Below, piece after piece: positions 16,791 through 25,585 of a stretch of DNA of 64,000 bases (the first letter of the stretch is position 1; every line of letters starts with the position of its first letter). Position numbers and translations under genes: made by a program. The notes under the pieces were generated by a model. It saw only the letters and a list, made by a program, of their open reading frames with translations, was not told the origin of the DNA and searched no databases. Source of the DNA: M269 sp964625615 (GTDB lineage Bacteria > Pseudomonadota > Gammaproteobacteria > Enterobacterales > Alteromonadaceae); the NCBI GenBank assembly GCA_964625615.1, contig CAZVDU010000001.1, positions 1 to 64,000 of the forward strand, read 5' to 3'.

Positions 16791-18161
16791 CTAACATTCA
16801 ATAATATTGACAGCCAAACCGCCCCTAGCGGTTTCTTTGTATTTAGATTTCATGTCGTTTCCGGTATCCCACATGGTTTTAATGACCTTATCTAGAGAAA
16901 CTTTATGTTGGCCGGTGCCACGCATAGCTAGGCGACTTGCATTTATTGCCTTTATTGCGCCCATTGCATTACGTTCAATACAGGGTACTTGAACCAGACC
17001 TCCAACGGGGTCACATGTAAGCCCCAAGTTGTGTTCCATGCCTATTTCGGCAGCATTTTCAACAGAGTCTACAGAACCACCAATGATCTCAGTGAGAGCG
17101 CCTGCAGCCATCGAACAAGCTACACCGACCTCACCTTGACAACCAACTTCAGCACCTGAGATTGACGCGTTCTTTTTATAGAGAATACCTATTGCCGCTG
17201 CGGTTAGTAAGTAGCGACAAGCTGTATCGTCGTCAACAGAGCGTACAAACTTATCGTAGTAACAAAGGACAGCGGGTAATATACCTGCTGCACCGTTGGT
17301 TGGGGCTGTTACAACGCGGCTACCGGCAGCGTTTTCTTCATTAACGGCTAAAGCAAACAAATTCACCCAATCCATTGCTGACATAGGATCATCTGTCCTT
17401 TCATTCAATAACCTTCTGTTAAGTCCTGGTGCCCTGCGCTGTACTTTTAGACCACCTGGAAGAATGCCCTCAGTTGCTATACCGCGCTCAACGCACTTTT
17501 TCATGGTTGACCAAATGGCTAATAAGTTTGTCCGTATCTCTGACTCACTTCGAATTGTTTTCTCATTCTCCATCATAAGCGTACTCACGCTGAAACCATT
17601 GCTTTTACACAAACTGATAAGCTCAACCGCTTTTTCGAAAGGGAAGGGGATTTTCGATTCGACTAATGCTTGCGCTTTCTGAGATTCAAAGTCGCAATCC
17701 CTAACAATAAAACCACCGCCTATGGAATAGTAGGTCTCTTCTCTTACGATTTTTTCTTTCTCATAGGCGAAAAAAGTCATGCCATTTGAATGCAGCGGTA
17801 GGCTTTTTCTGCGGTGGAATACGATGGCATTTTCTTTAGGAAACTGAAGCGTGTGTCCGGCGTTCTGAACGGTTAAGCATTCATTCTTATCAACATCAGC
17901 TAACAAGGAGTCTATTTGCTCTACATCAATACCTTCTGGTGTTAATCCCATTAATCCTAGAATGACCGCTTTACCGGTTCCATGCCCCTTACCTGTCTGT
18001 CCAAGGGAACCATACAACTCGGTTTTAATCCTAGTTGTTGTGCTGAGTTGGCTATCAGTAACCAAATTTTGGATAAATGCATTCGCTGCCTTCATAGGGC
18101 CTACTGTATGAGAACTAGACGGACCTATACCTATACTGAACATGTCGAACACACTGATCAT
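16791..18161 (-). CDS. sdaA: L-serine ammonia-lyase, iron-sulfur type
   Basis: A 456-residue single-chain L-serine dehydratase that deaminates L-serine to pyruvate and ammonia. The beta domain begins MISVFDMFSIGIGPSSSHTV and the catalytic alpha domain holds the Cys residues for a [4Fe-4S] cluster (GCQGEVGVACSM, then TCDPVGGLVQVPC). The expected full length is present. AGGA lies before ATG 18161. sdaA and sdaB paralogues cannot be separated from the sequence alone. Close to cysB, it uses serine, the precursor of cysteine, but no shared control is visible. Confidence 0.93.
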   Translation of the reverse strand: MISVFDMFSIGIGPSSSHTVGPMKAANAFIQNLVTDSQLSTTTRIKTELYGSLGQTGKGHGTGKAVILGLMGLTPEGIDVEQIDSLLADVDKNECLTVQNAGHTLQFPKENAIVFHRRKSLPLHSNGMTFFAYEKEKIVREETYYSIGGGFIVRDCDFESQKAQALVESKIPFPFEKAVELISLCKSNGFSVSTLMMENEKTIRSESEIRTNLLAIWSTMKKCVERGIATEGILPGGLKVQRRAPGLNRRLLNERTDDPMSAMDWVNLFALAVNEENAAGSRVVTAPTNGAAGILPAVLCYYDKFVRSVDDDTACRYLLTAAAIGILYKKNASISGAEVGCQGEVGVACSMAAGALTEIIGGSVDSVENAAEIGMEHNLGLTCDPVGGLVQVPCIERNAMGAIKAINASRLAMRGTGQHKVSLDKVIKTMWDTGNDMKSKYKETARGGLAVNIIEC

Positions 18162-18235
18162 AAATTTCCTATTAATAGCCTATGAATGTTGGCTGGTATG
18201 ATAACGTTCCTAAGAACCTATAGAAACATTAATAA

Positions 18236-18814
18236 TTAAAACGAGTTCTTATTTAAATGTTTACAAAGGACTTTCAGCATAGCTGCTGTAGCTCCCCAAA
18301 TAGTGTGGTTTTGCCACGATATAAAGTGAACCTCACTTGTATTGTTGTCGCGTGAGATAGTTTCGGTGTGGTAGTTTGACTCATCCAATAAAAACGTTAG
18401 AGGGACTTCGAACACTTCATCCACTTCATTATGGTCTGGTTGCCAGCTAAAAGGCGCTGAGACTAGGCCAATGAAAGGGGTTACTTCGTAGTAACTTATT
18501 GTACGGTATAAAGGCAAGCGCCCAAATACACTGACTTGATGAGTCTTCAATCCAATTTCTTCTTCGCTTTCCCTTAATGCCGTATGTTGCAAGTCATCGT
18601 CAGATTCTTCATAACGACCACCAGGAAAACTAACTTGCCCCGGGTGATGTTTAAGGTGGCTAGCGCGTTTTGTTAAGAGTACAGAAAGCTGCTCTCGCTT
18701 AAGTATAGGGATAAGTACAGCAGCAGGTGTTCCTGGCGATGTTAATGGAAAGTCCTGTCCTGGTTCGATAGTTGAGCCCATCTGAAAAGCTCTAAGTAAC
18801 TGTACCTTATCCAT
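18236..18814 (-). CDS. nudL: CoA-type Nudix pyrophosphatase
   Basis: A 192-residue Nudix protein. The Nudix box runs from GGRYEES through RESEEEIG at about residues 66-89. The upstream LLTKRASHLKHHPGQVSFPG (about 46-65) matches the UPF0035/NuCoA motif that directs this subfamily to CoA. It should cleave CoA or its derivatives to 4'-phosphopantetheine compounds and 3',5'-ADP. Its ATG overlaps the pabB stop by one base (TAATG), so the two are translationally coupled, the same order found in enterics. Confidence 0.9.
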   Translation of the reverse strand: MDKVQLLRAFQMGSTIEPGQDFPLTSPGTPAAVLIPILKREQLSVLLTKRASHLKHHPGQVSFPGGRYEESDDDLQHTALRESEEEIGLKTHQVSVFGRLPLYRTISYYEVTPFIGLVSAPFSWQPDHNEVDEVFEVPLTFLLDESNYHTETISRDNNTSEVHFISWQNHTIWGATAAMLKVLCKHLNKNSF

Positions 18815-20238
18815 TATGCGTTTAGTTGCCCTAACGTAGGAAGTATCTTAGATACTTTATGAAGAGTTTCTTGGTATTCCATCGCCGGAATAGAATCCAA
18901 CACTATACCGCCTCCTGCCCAACAATAGATGATCTGATTTTCACATAACAGAGTGCGAATACAGATACTGGTGTCCATGTCTTGTCGAATTCCAATATAA
19001 CCTATACTACCACAATAAATGTTGCGTCTATTGGGTTCTAACTCTTCAATAATCTGCATAGCTCTAATTTTGGGTGCCCCGGTGATTGAACCGCCAGGGA
19101 AAGCACCTTGCAATAGATGAAAGGGCAATGTTTCACTTTTCAGTTGCCCCGTCACTTTACTGACAAGGTGATGCACCGCTGGGAAGCTTTCTATAGCAAA
19201 CAACGAAGGAACTTTGACCGTTCCCGCAAGACAGTTTTTACTAATGTCGTTGCGCAATAAGTCCACGATCATCAGGTTTTCAGCCTGATCCTTTTCAGAT
19301 GACTTTAGGTTCTGCACCTCTTCAATATCTTTTTGAGGATCTGAGTGCCTTGGACGGGTGCCTTTTATCGGTTTGGTTTCCACAAGGCCGTCTTTTATGC
19401 TGAGGAATCGCTCAGGAGAAACACTCAATATTGATGAATTGGGTAGTGTTATAAATGCTGAAAAAGGTGCTTTATTGGTATCTCTCAGTCGTAAATAAGC
19501 TTGCCACTCACTCCCTTGGTAACACGCCTTGAAACGTTGGGTCATATTAACTTGATAACAATCACCTTCTGTCAAATAGCGCTTAATACGATCGACAGAA
19601 TCCAGATATTCAGCTTCGGTGAGATTTGACGACCACTCAGTCTCTAAAGAAAATTGAGGAAACGGTTCTTGTAACTGCCCTGGATCTTTTGCCCAGGCTA
19701 TGACCTTTGAGGGATCTGGATGAGGTAAGCTGTCTATATAGGCTAAATACCAAAGGCCCTTGTTGTTGTCCTTTATAACACTCCAACTATAGATGCCAAC
19801 GGCCATATCTGGTGTGTGATAATCGTCATTAGCTATTGCCGGCAGCGCCTCGAATTGACGGCCTAAGTCGTATCCGAAATGACCTAAAACACCACATAGA
19901 AAAGGAAGTTCATGTTGCTTTATGTCTTCACTCATGTGGACGTCACCGAGCACCTTGTGTTGATAGTATTCAATCAAAGTGAGGGGGTTTTGTTCACTAA
20001 CGATCGACTTGCCTACTTCTCCTTGGTAAAAAATAATTTGTGTTTCTTTGCCCTTTGTCGTTAATGAAGCTGCCGGTTGAGAAACCATAATATCAAAGCG
20101 GCCATCTGAGTGTTGGCTGTCGGAAGAGTCTAATAGCATAGACCAAGGTTTATTGACCAATTTAGAAAACAAGACGGATATGTCTATGTTTGCAGGTAAT
20201 TCGAGCTGAATGAGTTTTAGAGAAGTGTTTGTTTTCAC
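18814..20238 (-). CDS. pabB: Aminodeoxychorismate synthase component I
   Basis: A 474-residue chorismate-binding enzyme. It uses ammonia supplied by the PabA/TrpG glutaminase to turn chorismate into 4-amino-4-deoxychorismate for folate. The active-site segment TKPIKGTRPR (Lys nucleophile) and GGSITGAPKIRAM identify PabB, not TrpE, and a separate TrpE occurs at 41.4-43.1 kb. The start is a GTG at 20238 with weak ribosome-site support. The first 27 codons recur in a diverged copy across the N gap, an assembly effect. trpG may serve as its glutaminase subunit. Confidence 0.92.
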   Translation of the reverse strand: MKTNTSLKLIQLELPANIDISVLFSKLVNKPWSMLLDSSDSQHSDGRFDIMVSQPAASLTTKGKETQIIFYQGEVGKSIVSEQNPLTLIEYYQHKVLGDVHMSEDIKQHELPFLCGVLGHFGYDLGRQFEALPAIANDDYHTPDMAVGIYSWSVIKDNNKGLWYLAYIDSLPHPDPSKVIAWAKDPGQLQEPFPQFSLETEWSSNLTEAEYLDSVDRIKRYLTEGDCYQVNMTQRFKACYQGSEWQAYLRLRDTNKAPFSAFITLPNSSILSVSPERFLSIKDGLVETKPIKGTRPRHSDPQKDIEEVQNLKSSEKDQAENLMIVDLLRNDISKNCLAGTVKVPSLFAIESFPAVHHLVSKVTGQLKSETLPFHLLQGAFPGGSITGAPKIRAMQIIEELEPNRRNIYCGSIGYIGIRQDMDTSICIRTLLCENQIIYCWAGGGIVLDSIPAMEYQETLHKVSKILPTLGQLNA

Positions 20239-20448
20239 AGCATCACAGTATTATTGGATTGAATAGTAAATTAGAACGTGTTGCTTACAAATAATCTCAT
20301 TNNNNNNNNNNCCAATTTAGAAAACAAAACAGAGATATCTGTGTTTGCTGGTAATTCAAGCTGAATGAGTTTTAGAGAAGTTTTTGTTGTCACAGCATCA
20401 CTTGATTGAATAGTAAATTAGAACGTGTTGCTTACAAATAATCTCATT
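20157..20448. other. Assembly gap flanked by two strain variants of the same sequence
   Basis: Bases 20157-20301 (145) and 20312-20448 (137) are alternative versions of the same locus, the pabB 5' end plus its upstream region, separated by ten N. They differ by scattered substitutions and one 8-base indel, then the second copy runs on into unique sequence. The copies end exactly at the gap and are about one short-read length, as expected for overlapping contig ends that were not merged. Confidence 0.85.
20312..20393 (-). other. Second, partial copy of the pabB 5' end (assembly duplicate)
   Basis: From a GTG at 20393 it encodes VTTKTSLKLIQLELPANTDI and continues into SVLFSKL at the N gap. The complete pabB has MKTNTSLKLIQLELPANIDI at the same place. 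It is a strain variant of the same gene, not a second gene. Confidence 0.8.
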
Positions 20449-20563
20449 TCGAGAGAATAGGTATAAACTTTTTTATTGATATTGGTATTATACCATTGAT
20501 AAAGGCCAAGACGCATATTTAGATACTATGTGTCATTAACATTATACTTTACATGAGAGAATC

Positions 20564-22093
20564 ATGAGCATTATCCGTCAACAAGATTTTATCGATAGCA
20601 TCGAAGATGCGCTGCAATTTATTTCTTACTACCATCCATTAGATTATGTTAAAGCGGTAGAGAAAGCTTATAACAAGGAACAGAGCCAAGCTGCTAAAGA
20701 TGCCATGGCGCAAATCCTTATCAATTCGCGAATGTCAGCCGAAGGGCGCAGGCCTCTTTGTCAGGATACTGGTATCGTAACCTGTTTTGTTAAGGTAGGG
20801 ATGGACGTTCAGTGGGACAAAACAGACCTCACGGTTCAAGAAATGGTTAATGAAGGAACGCGTCGAGCATACCTAAATCCGGATAATCCATTGCGCGCCT
20901 CGATTGTTTCTGATCCAGCAGGTACTCGTAAAAACACGACAGATAATACGCCAGCTGTTTTGCACTTAGACATGGTTTTGGGCGATAAAATTGAAGTTAT
21001 GATTGCTGCTAAAGGTGGCGGCTCTGAGAATAAATCTAAGATGGTGATGTTAAACCCTAGCGATGATATTGCTGATTGGGTTGTTAAAACATTACCAACT
21101 ATGGGTGCAGGTTGGTGTCCTCCTGGTATGTTAGGTATAGGTATTGGCGGTACAGCTGAAAAAGCTGCGGTGTTAGCTAAAGAAAGTCTAATGGACCCTG
21201 TCGATATTCATGAACTCATTGAGCGTGGCCCTGAAACAACGGAAGAAAAGCTACGTGTTGATATCTTCAACAAAGTGAATGCGTTAGGTATAGGTGCGCA
21301 AGGCTTAGGTGGGTTGACGACTGTTGTAGACGTGAAAATTATGTCATTGCCAACGCACGCTGCATCTAAACCTGTTGCCATGATCCCTAACTGTGCGGCA
21401 ACACGTCATGCACACTTCACGCTGGATGGTAGCGGTCCATCGCAACTTAAAGCACCGAAATTAGAAGATTGGCCAGAAGTTACTTGGGAAGTCGGTGAAG
21501 AGACGCGTCGCGTAGATTTAAACTCGATCACTAAAGACGATATCCAAGATTGGAAAGTCGGTGAAACAGTCCTGTTATCTGGCAAAATGTTGACTGGGCG
21601 AGATGCTGCACATAAGCGTATTCAAACCATGTTGCAAAATGGTGAAGGATTGCCTGACGGTGTTGATTTAACTAACAAGTTCATTTACTACGTAGGCCCG
21701 GTTGATGCTGTTGGTGATGAAGTCGTTGGTCCAGCAGGGCCTACAACGGCTACACGTATGGATAAATTCACTGATATGATGCTTGAAGAAACAGGACTCA
21801 TCGGCATGATCGGTAAAGCAGAGCGTGGCCCATCAACGGTTGAAAGTATCGCTAAGCATAAATCTGTTTATCTCATGGCAGTGGGTGGAGCAGCTTACCT
21901 AGTGTCCAAAGCCATTAAAAATGCCCGTGTTATTGCTTTTGAAGATTTAGGTATGGAAGCCATCTATGAGTTTGATGTCGAAGATATGCCTGTTACTGTT
22001 GCCGTAGACAGTACAGGAGCGAATGCACATCAAACTGGCCCTGCTATTTGGAAGGCTAAAATTGAAGAGTTAGATGCAGCACTGAAAAGATAA
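20564..22093 (+). CDS. fumA: Fumarate hydratase, class I (iron-sulfur)
   Basis: A 509-residue class I fumarase interconverting fumarate and L-malate in the TCA cycle. Three Cys for the [4Fe-4S] cluster are visible in CQDTG, GWCPPG and NCAATRH. The C-terminal beta domain carries VGPAGPTTATRMDKF. The family is oxygen-sensitive; whether a stable class II FumC exists elsewhere is not visible. GAGAGA upstream supports ATG 20564. It has a single-gene unit with its own strong terminator. Confidence 0.93.
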   Translation: MSIIRQQDFIDSIEDALQFISYYHPLDYVKAVEKAYNKEQSQAAKDAMAQILINSRMSAEGRRPLCQDTGIVTCFVKVGMDVQWDKTDLTVQEMVNEGTRRAYLNPDNPLRASIVSDPAGTRKNTTDNTPAVLHLDMVLGDKIEVMIAAKGGGSENKSKMVMLNPSDDIADWVVKTLPTMGAGWCPPGMLGIGIGGTAEKAAVLAKESLMDPVDIHELIERGPETTEEKLRVDIFNKVNALGIGAQGLGGLTTVVDVKIMSLPTHAASKPVAMIPNCAATRHAHFTLDGSGPSQLKAPKLEDWPEVTWEVGEETRRVDLNSITKDDIQDWKVGETVLLSGKMLTGRDAAHKRIQTMLQNGEGLPDGVDLTNKFIYYVGPVDAVGDEVVGPAGPTTATRMDKFTDMMLEETGLIGMIGKAERGPSTVESIAKHKSVYLMAVGGAAYLVSKAIKNARVIAFEDLGMEAIYEFDVEDMPVTVAVDSTGANAHQTGPAIWKAKIEELDAALKR

Positions 22094-22112
22094 AGGTAAA
22101 TCTAACGTATTC

Positions 22113-22155
22113 AGCCGAAGGTGAATTTTTGTCGATCGAACCTTCGGCTTTTTTA
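22113..22155 (+). terminator. Intrinsic terminator of the fumarase gene
   Basis: AGCCGAAGGT (22113-22122) pairs with ACCTTCGGCT (22140-22149), followed by seven T. Confidence 0.9.
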
Positions 22156-22176
22156 TTTAATCTATTGAAGGTATGA

Positions 22177-23664
22177 GTGTCTTTGGAAAATCTGTTAGCA
22201 CAACTGGATAGCGTGTCATTAATTGTTGGTTTAGTCATTGGTGTTATTGTTTTAGGGCTTTTGAACTGGCGATTACGCCTTTCACATACGCAAACTTTAC
22301 GTCAGCAACGAAATGATTTAGATGCTCAATATAATGCCGCTATGTCTGCTAAAAGTGAGTTGTTGGAGCGTGTCCAGAGCGACTTAGCGCACGCGACCCA
22401 AAAGCTTGAAGGGTTACAACAATACCAAATAGAAACCCAAGCCGAACTCGGACGATTTCAGCAACAATCTGAGCAGCTTGAGCAGCTACGCGGAGAGTCT
22501 CTGCAATGGCAAAACAAATATTCCCAAGAGCAACAAGAAACAGGGCACCTAAGGACACAACTTGAAGCACAAGCAGCCAGCTTTAAACAGGAGCAGTTAG
22601 CCAATAGCGAAAAGATGGCTTTGTTGGAATCTGCCGAAAGTCGATTACAACAACAGTTTGAAAATCTAGCGAATAAGATTTTTGAGCAAAAAGCGGAGAA
22701 ATTTGATCTCAACAGCAAGACCAAACTGGAATCCTTATTGGTACCGCTTAAAGACAAAATTGATGGTTTTAAGCAACAGGTTTCTGATCATTACGTAAAA
22801 GAAGGGCAGGAGCGAGCTTCTTTAAAAACAGAGATCTTAGGTCTTAAAGAACTTAATCAGCAAATTACAAATGACGCTGCAGCACTAACCCGAGCCTTGA
22901 AAGGAGATAATAAGCAGCAAGGAAATTGGGGAGAGGTTGTCTTAGAGCGCATACTACAAGAGTCAGGGTTGCGCGAAGGGCACGAATTCGAAACGCAAGT
23001 ATCTCTTAAGAATGAAGAAGGTAAGAGTTATCAACCCGACGTTGTAGTGCATTTGCCTGACGATAAAGATATTGTGATTGACTCGAAAGTGTCGCTGTCA
23101 GGCTATGAACGCTACTTTAATGAACAAGACAGTGATAGTGCTCGACAAGTTTATTTAAATGAGCATGTCGCATCTTTGAGAAATCATATTAAAGAACTAG
23201 GTAAGAAGGATTATCATCAGCTGAAAGGCCTTAAAACCCTCGACTATGTATTAATGTTTGTACCTATTGAGCCGGCGTTTCTTTTGGCTGTCGATCAGGC
23301 TCCTGAGCTGATTAAGTTGGCATTGGATAACAATGTGATGTTGGTCAGTCCTACTAATCTGTTAGTTGCCTTGCGTACTGTAAATAACATTTGGCAGTAT
23401 GAATATCAGAATCAAAATGCTCAAAAAATAGCGACTAAAGCTGCAAAACTCTATGAGAAATTCCATGGTTTTGTAACGGATATGGAAAAAGTCGGAAAAG
23501 CCATTGACTCCGTTCAGAAAAACTACGACGGCGCGATGAACAAACTCACCACGGGTAACGCCAATATCGTTAAACAGGTCGAAAACTTTAAAAGCTTAGG
23601 TGTGCAAACCAATAAGAACTTAGATTCTCAACTTGTCGAAAAAGCATTGCAAGAACAAGAATAA
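22177..23664 (+). CDS. rmuC: DNA recombination protein RmuC homologue
   Basis: A 495-residue protein with one N-terminal membrane segment (about 13-30), a long Gln/Glu-rich coiled coil (about 35-200) and the RmuC nuclease-like domain (about 210-440: KGDNKQQGNWGEVVLERIL, PDVVVHLPDDKDIVIDSKVS). The D-x(n)-DSK pattern fits a PD-(D/E)XK fold. RmuC limits inversions at short repeats. The start is GTG 22177 with GAAGG at good spacing; a nearby ATG at 22173 is out of frame. Confidence 0.9.
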   Translation: MSLENLLAQLDSVSLIVGLVIGVIVLGLLNWRLRLSHTQTLRQQRNDLDAQYNAAMSAKSELLERVQSDLAHATQKLEGLQQYQIETQAELGRFQQQSEQLEQLRGESLQWQNKYSQEQQETGHLRTQLEAQAASFKQEQLANSEKMALLESAESRLQQQFENLANKIFEQKAEKFDLNSKTKLESLLVPLKDKIDGFKQQVSDHYVKEGQERASLKTEILGLKELNQQITNDAAALTRALKGDNKQQGNWGEVVLERILQESGLREGHEFETQVSLKNEEGKSYQPDVVVHLPDDKDIVIDSKVSLSGYERYFNEQDSDSARQVYLNEHVASLRNHIKELGKKDYHQLKGLKTLDYVLMFVPIEPAFLLAVDQAPELIKLALDNNVMLVSPTNLLVALRTVNNIWQYEYQNQNAQKIATKAAKLYEKFHGFVTDMEKVGKAIDSVQKNYDGAMNKLTTGNANIVKQVENFKSLGVQTNKNLDSQLVEKALQEQE

Positions 23665-23846
23665 CAGATCGATCTAGTCTGGCTCAGTGAGGCTACTTAT
23701 AAAAACTCTGCCACTCGTTGACAAAGTTACAACCCCCGAATTGCAGTGAGTTTTTTATACCTATTAAGACATTGCGAACCAGTGAAATGAGACTATGCTC
23801 TTATACAGTTAGTGAAAATATTTACGCAATCGATTAAGAGAATTCT

Positions 23847-25094
23847 ATGGCACATGCCTTTGAAGAGAATAGTTTGAGTGGTGAGGGTGATCCCAGAATA
23901 GTAAAAGGAAGAGAAGTGTTGCTGGCGCGACAATCAATTATGGATAGTAGCAACAGGGTAGTTGGTTTCGAGATGCTCTACAGAGGCTCAGAACTTTCAT
24001 CAAGCGATCCGAAAAGCGGTCTGAAGGCCACCAGTGAGCTTCTGACTAATATTTGCACTTGTGTGATTGAAGAAAAATTCAACGTCAATCATCCTATTTT
24101 CATTAATGTTGATGAGCGATTTATTGAGTCACCATACTTTTTTCCAAGCCCAACAGATAAGATCACTTTGGAACTGTTAAAAGGTATCCCGGCGACGCCG
24201 AGTATTTTATCGAAGATTAAGCAACTGAAACGGCAAGGGTTTGAGTTTGCGCTGGATGATTATACCTTCGAACTATGTCAGCACGAGTTTCTACCTTTAG
24301 TTTCAGTTGTTAAAATTGATCTGTTAGCTTGCTCCTTTGATGAGATTGAAAAGAATCTAAACACACTTCAAAGTTATTCAGTTAAGTTGTTGGCTGAAAA
24401 AGTGGAGTCTTTTGGTGTTTTTAACCGATGTGTTGCTCTTGGATTTGATCTTTTTCAGGGCACTTATCTGGAGCGACCTAAAGCCATTCAAGGTACGAAG
24501 GTTCCTGTTAATAAACAAGTGACACTCAACTTATTATCAGAGCTTACTCGGCCCGATATTGCCATTAATAAAGTTGCTGAGCTTATATCGTGTGACCCAA
24601 GACTCGCGATGAAAATCATACTACTTGTAAACAGCTCACTGTTTTCTTTCGTACGTGAAGTTTCTGATGTTCAGGAAGCTGTCGTTATGCTTGGCATAGA
24701 TGCTGTAAAAAGGTGGGCAATGATACTGCTGCTTGTTTCTGAGTCTGAGCAACCAATAGAGATTTTTAGGACATTATTGTGTCGTGCGAAAACACTTGAG
24801 CTTTACGCTGAAGAGATGAATGAGAACAACCCGAGTGATTACTTTTCTCTAGGGCTTTTCTCGGCGATAGATGCTGTCTTAGGGGTTGAAATGAGCAGTA
24901 TAGTTGAATCTTTACCATTGAAGCGGGAACTTAAGTTGGCACTCACCAAAAATTCCGGGAACATGGGGCAAGTACTGTTATTGCTCAAGCAACTTGAGAA
25001 AGGGGATAAAACAGCACCCCTTTTGTCTCTAGACAACGCCTATTGGCAAGGTTTAACTTGGGCCGATGAACTTATGGGTTCAATGTCGGACTAA
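23847..25094 (+). CDS. EAL-HDOD signalling protein
   Basis: A 415-residue two-domain protein. An EAL domain (about 20-220) starts with EMLYR (residues 42-46) in place of EALLR and contains FINVDE, a DDY where DDF is usual, VKIDLLAC and LLAEKVES. A HDOD domain follows (about 220-410; SCDPRLAMKIILLVNSSLFS, ELMLGIDAV-like turn). This is the YuxH-like architecture. The EAL part keeps several metal-binding residues but deviates elsewhere, so c-di-GMP hydrolysis versus mere binding is unresolved. It is a single gene; its partner is unknown. Confidence 0.88.
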   Translation: MAHAFEENSLSGEGDPRIVKGREVLLARQSIMDSSNRVVGFEMLYRGSELSSSDPKSGLKATSELLTNICTCVIEEKFNVNHPIFINVDERFIESPYFFPSPTDKITLELLKGIPATPSILSKIKQLKRQGFEFALDDYTFELCQHEFLPLVSVVKIDLLACSFDEIEKNLNTLQSYSVKLLAEKVESFGVFNRCVALGFDLFQGTYLERPKAIQGTKVPVNKQVTLNLLSELTRPDIAINKVAELISCDPRLAMKIILLVNSSLFSFVREVSDVQEAVVMLGIDAVKRWAMILLLVSESEQPIEIFRTLLCRAKTLELYAEEMNENNPSDYFSLGLFSAIDAVLGVEMSSIVESLPLKRELKLALTKNSGNMGQVLLLLKQLEKGDKTAPLLSLDNAYWQGLTWADELMGSMSD

Positions 25095-25132
25095 AACCGC
25101 ATATGTTCTAATCCTGATATTCGAAGCTAACA

Positions 25133-25585
25133 CTACTCGTCGAATATTTCATGCCCCATTTGCAAGCTTCTAGTAGCTAACTGTACTTCCTTTAAGAACA
25201 TAAATAAGGCAGATATAAGCAATAGCATCGCGATGACGAATAAAGTGACAATGGCAATATCCAAATTAGCTCGCCAAAAATCACCGATAAACAATCCAAC
25301 AACGACGGCACAAACAAAGAGTGCTGAAGCGGTACATAGTCCGATTGACCAGTTGATGAGTTTAATACGCCGCCACAGTGTCTTGAGCTCTTTTTCTGAT
25401 GCTTCAATAATATCTGGCTTTTTAAGCATATTGAGTCGCCTTTCCATAATTCGTGCCCTATCGACAATTCTCCCTAGGCGTCCAGACATCACATTTAAAA
25501 AACCTGAAATACCTGTCAGCATAAAGATAGGAGCAACAACAATTTGAATCACTTGTGCAATGTCAGATATACCGGACTCCATCAT
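25133..25585 (-). CDS. DUF2721 membrane protein
   Basis: A 150-residue protein with three hydrophobic segments (about 10-30, 75-98 and 105-130). The family-defining SGRLGRIVDRARIMERRL stretch lies just after the first. The function of DUF2721 is not known. It starts directly after the rimO stop codon on the same strand (25585 against 25586), so it is co-transcribed with rimO. Confidence 0.85.
   Translation of the reverse strand: MMESGISDIAQVIQIVVAPIFMLTGISGFLNVMSGRLGRIVDRARIMERRLNMLKKPDIIEASEKELKTLWRRIKLINWSIGLCTASALFVCAVVVGLFIGDFWRANLDIAIVTLFVIAMLLLISALFMFLKEVQLATRSLQMGHEIFDE

Noticed and set aside
20157..20448. A biological tandem duplication of the pabB start
   Set aside because: The two copies meet exactly at a run of ten N, are about one read length and differ like alleles. 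The second gap has the same pattern. Contig-end overlap explains both.
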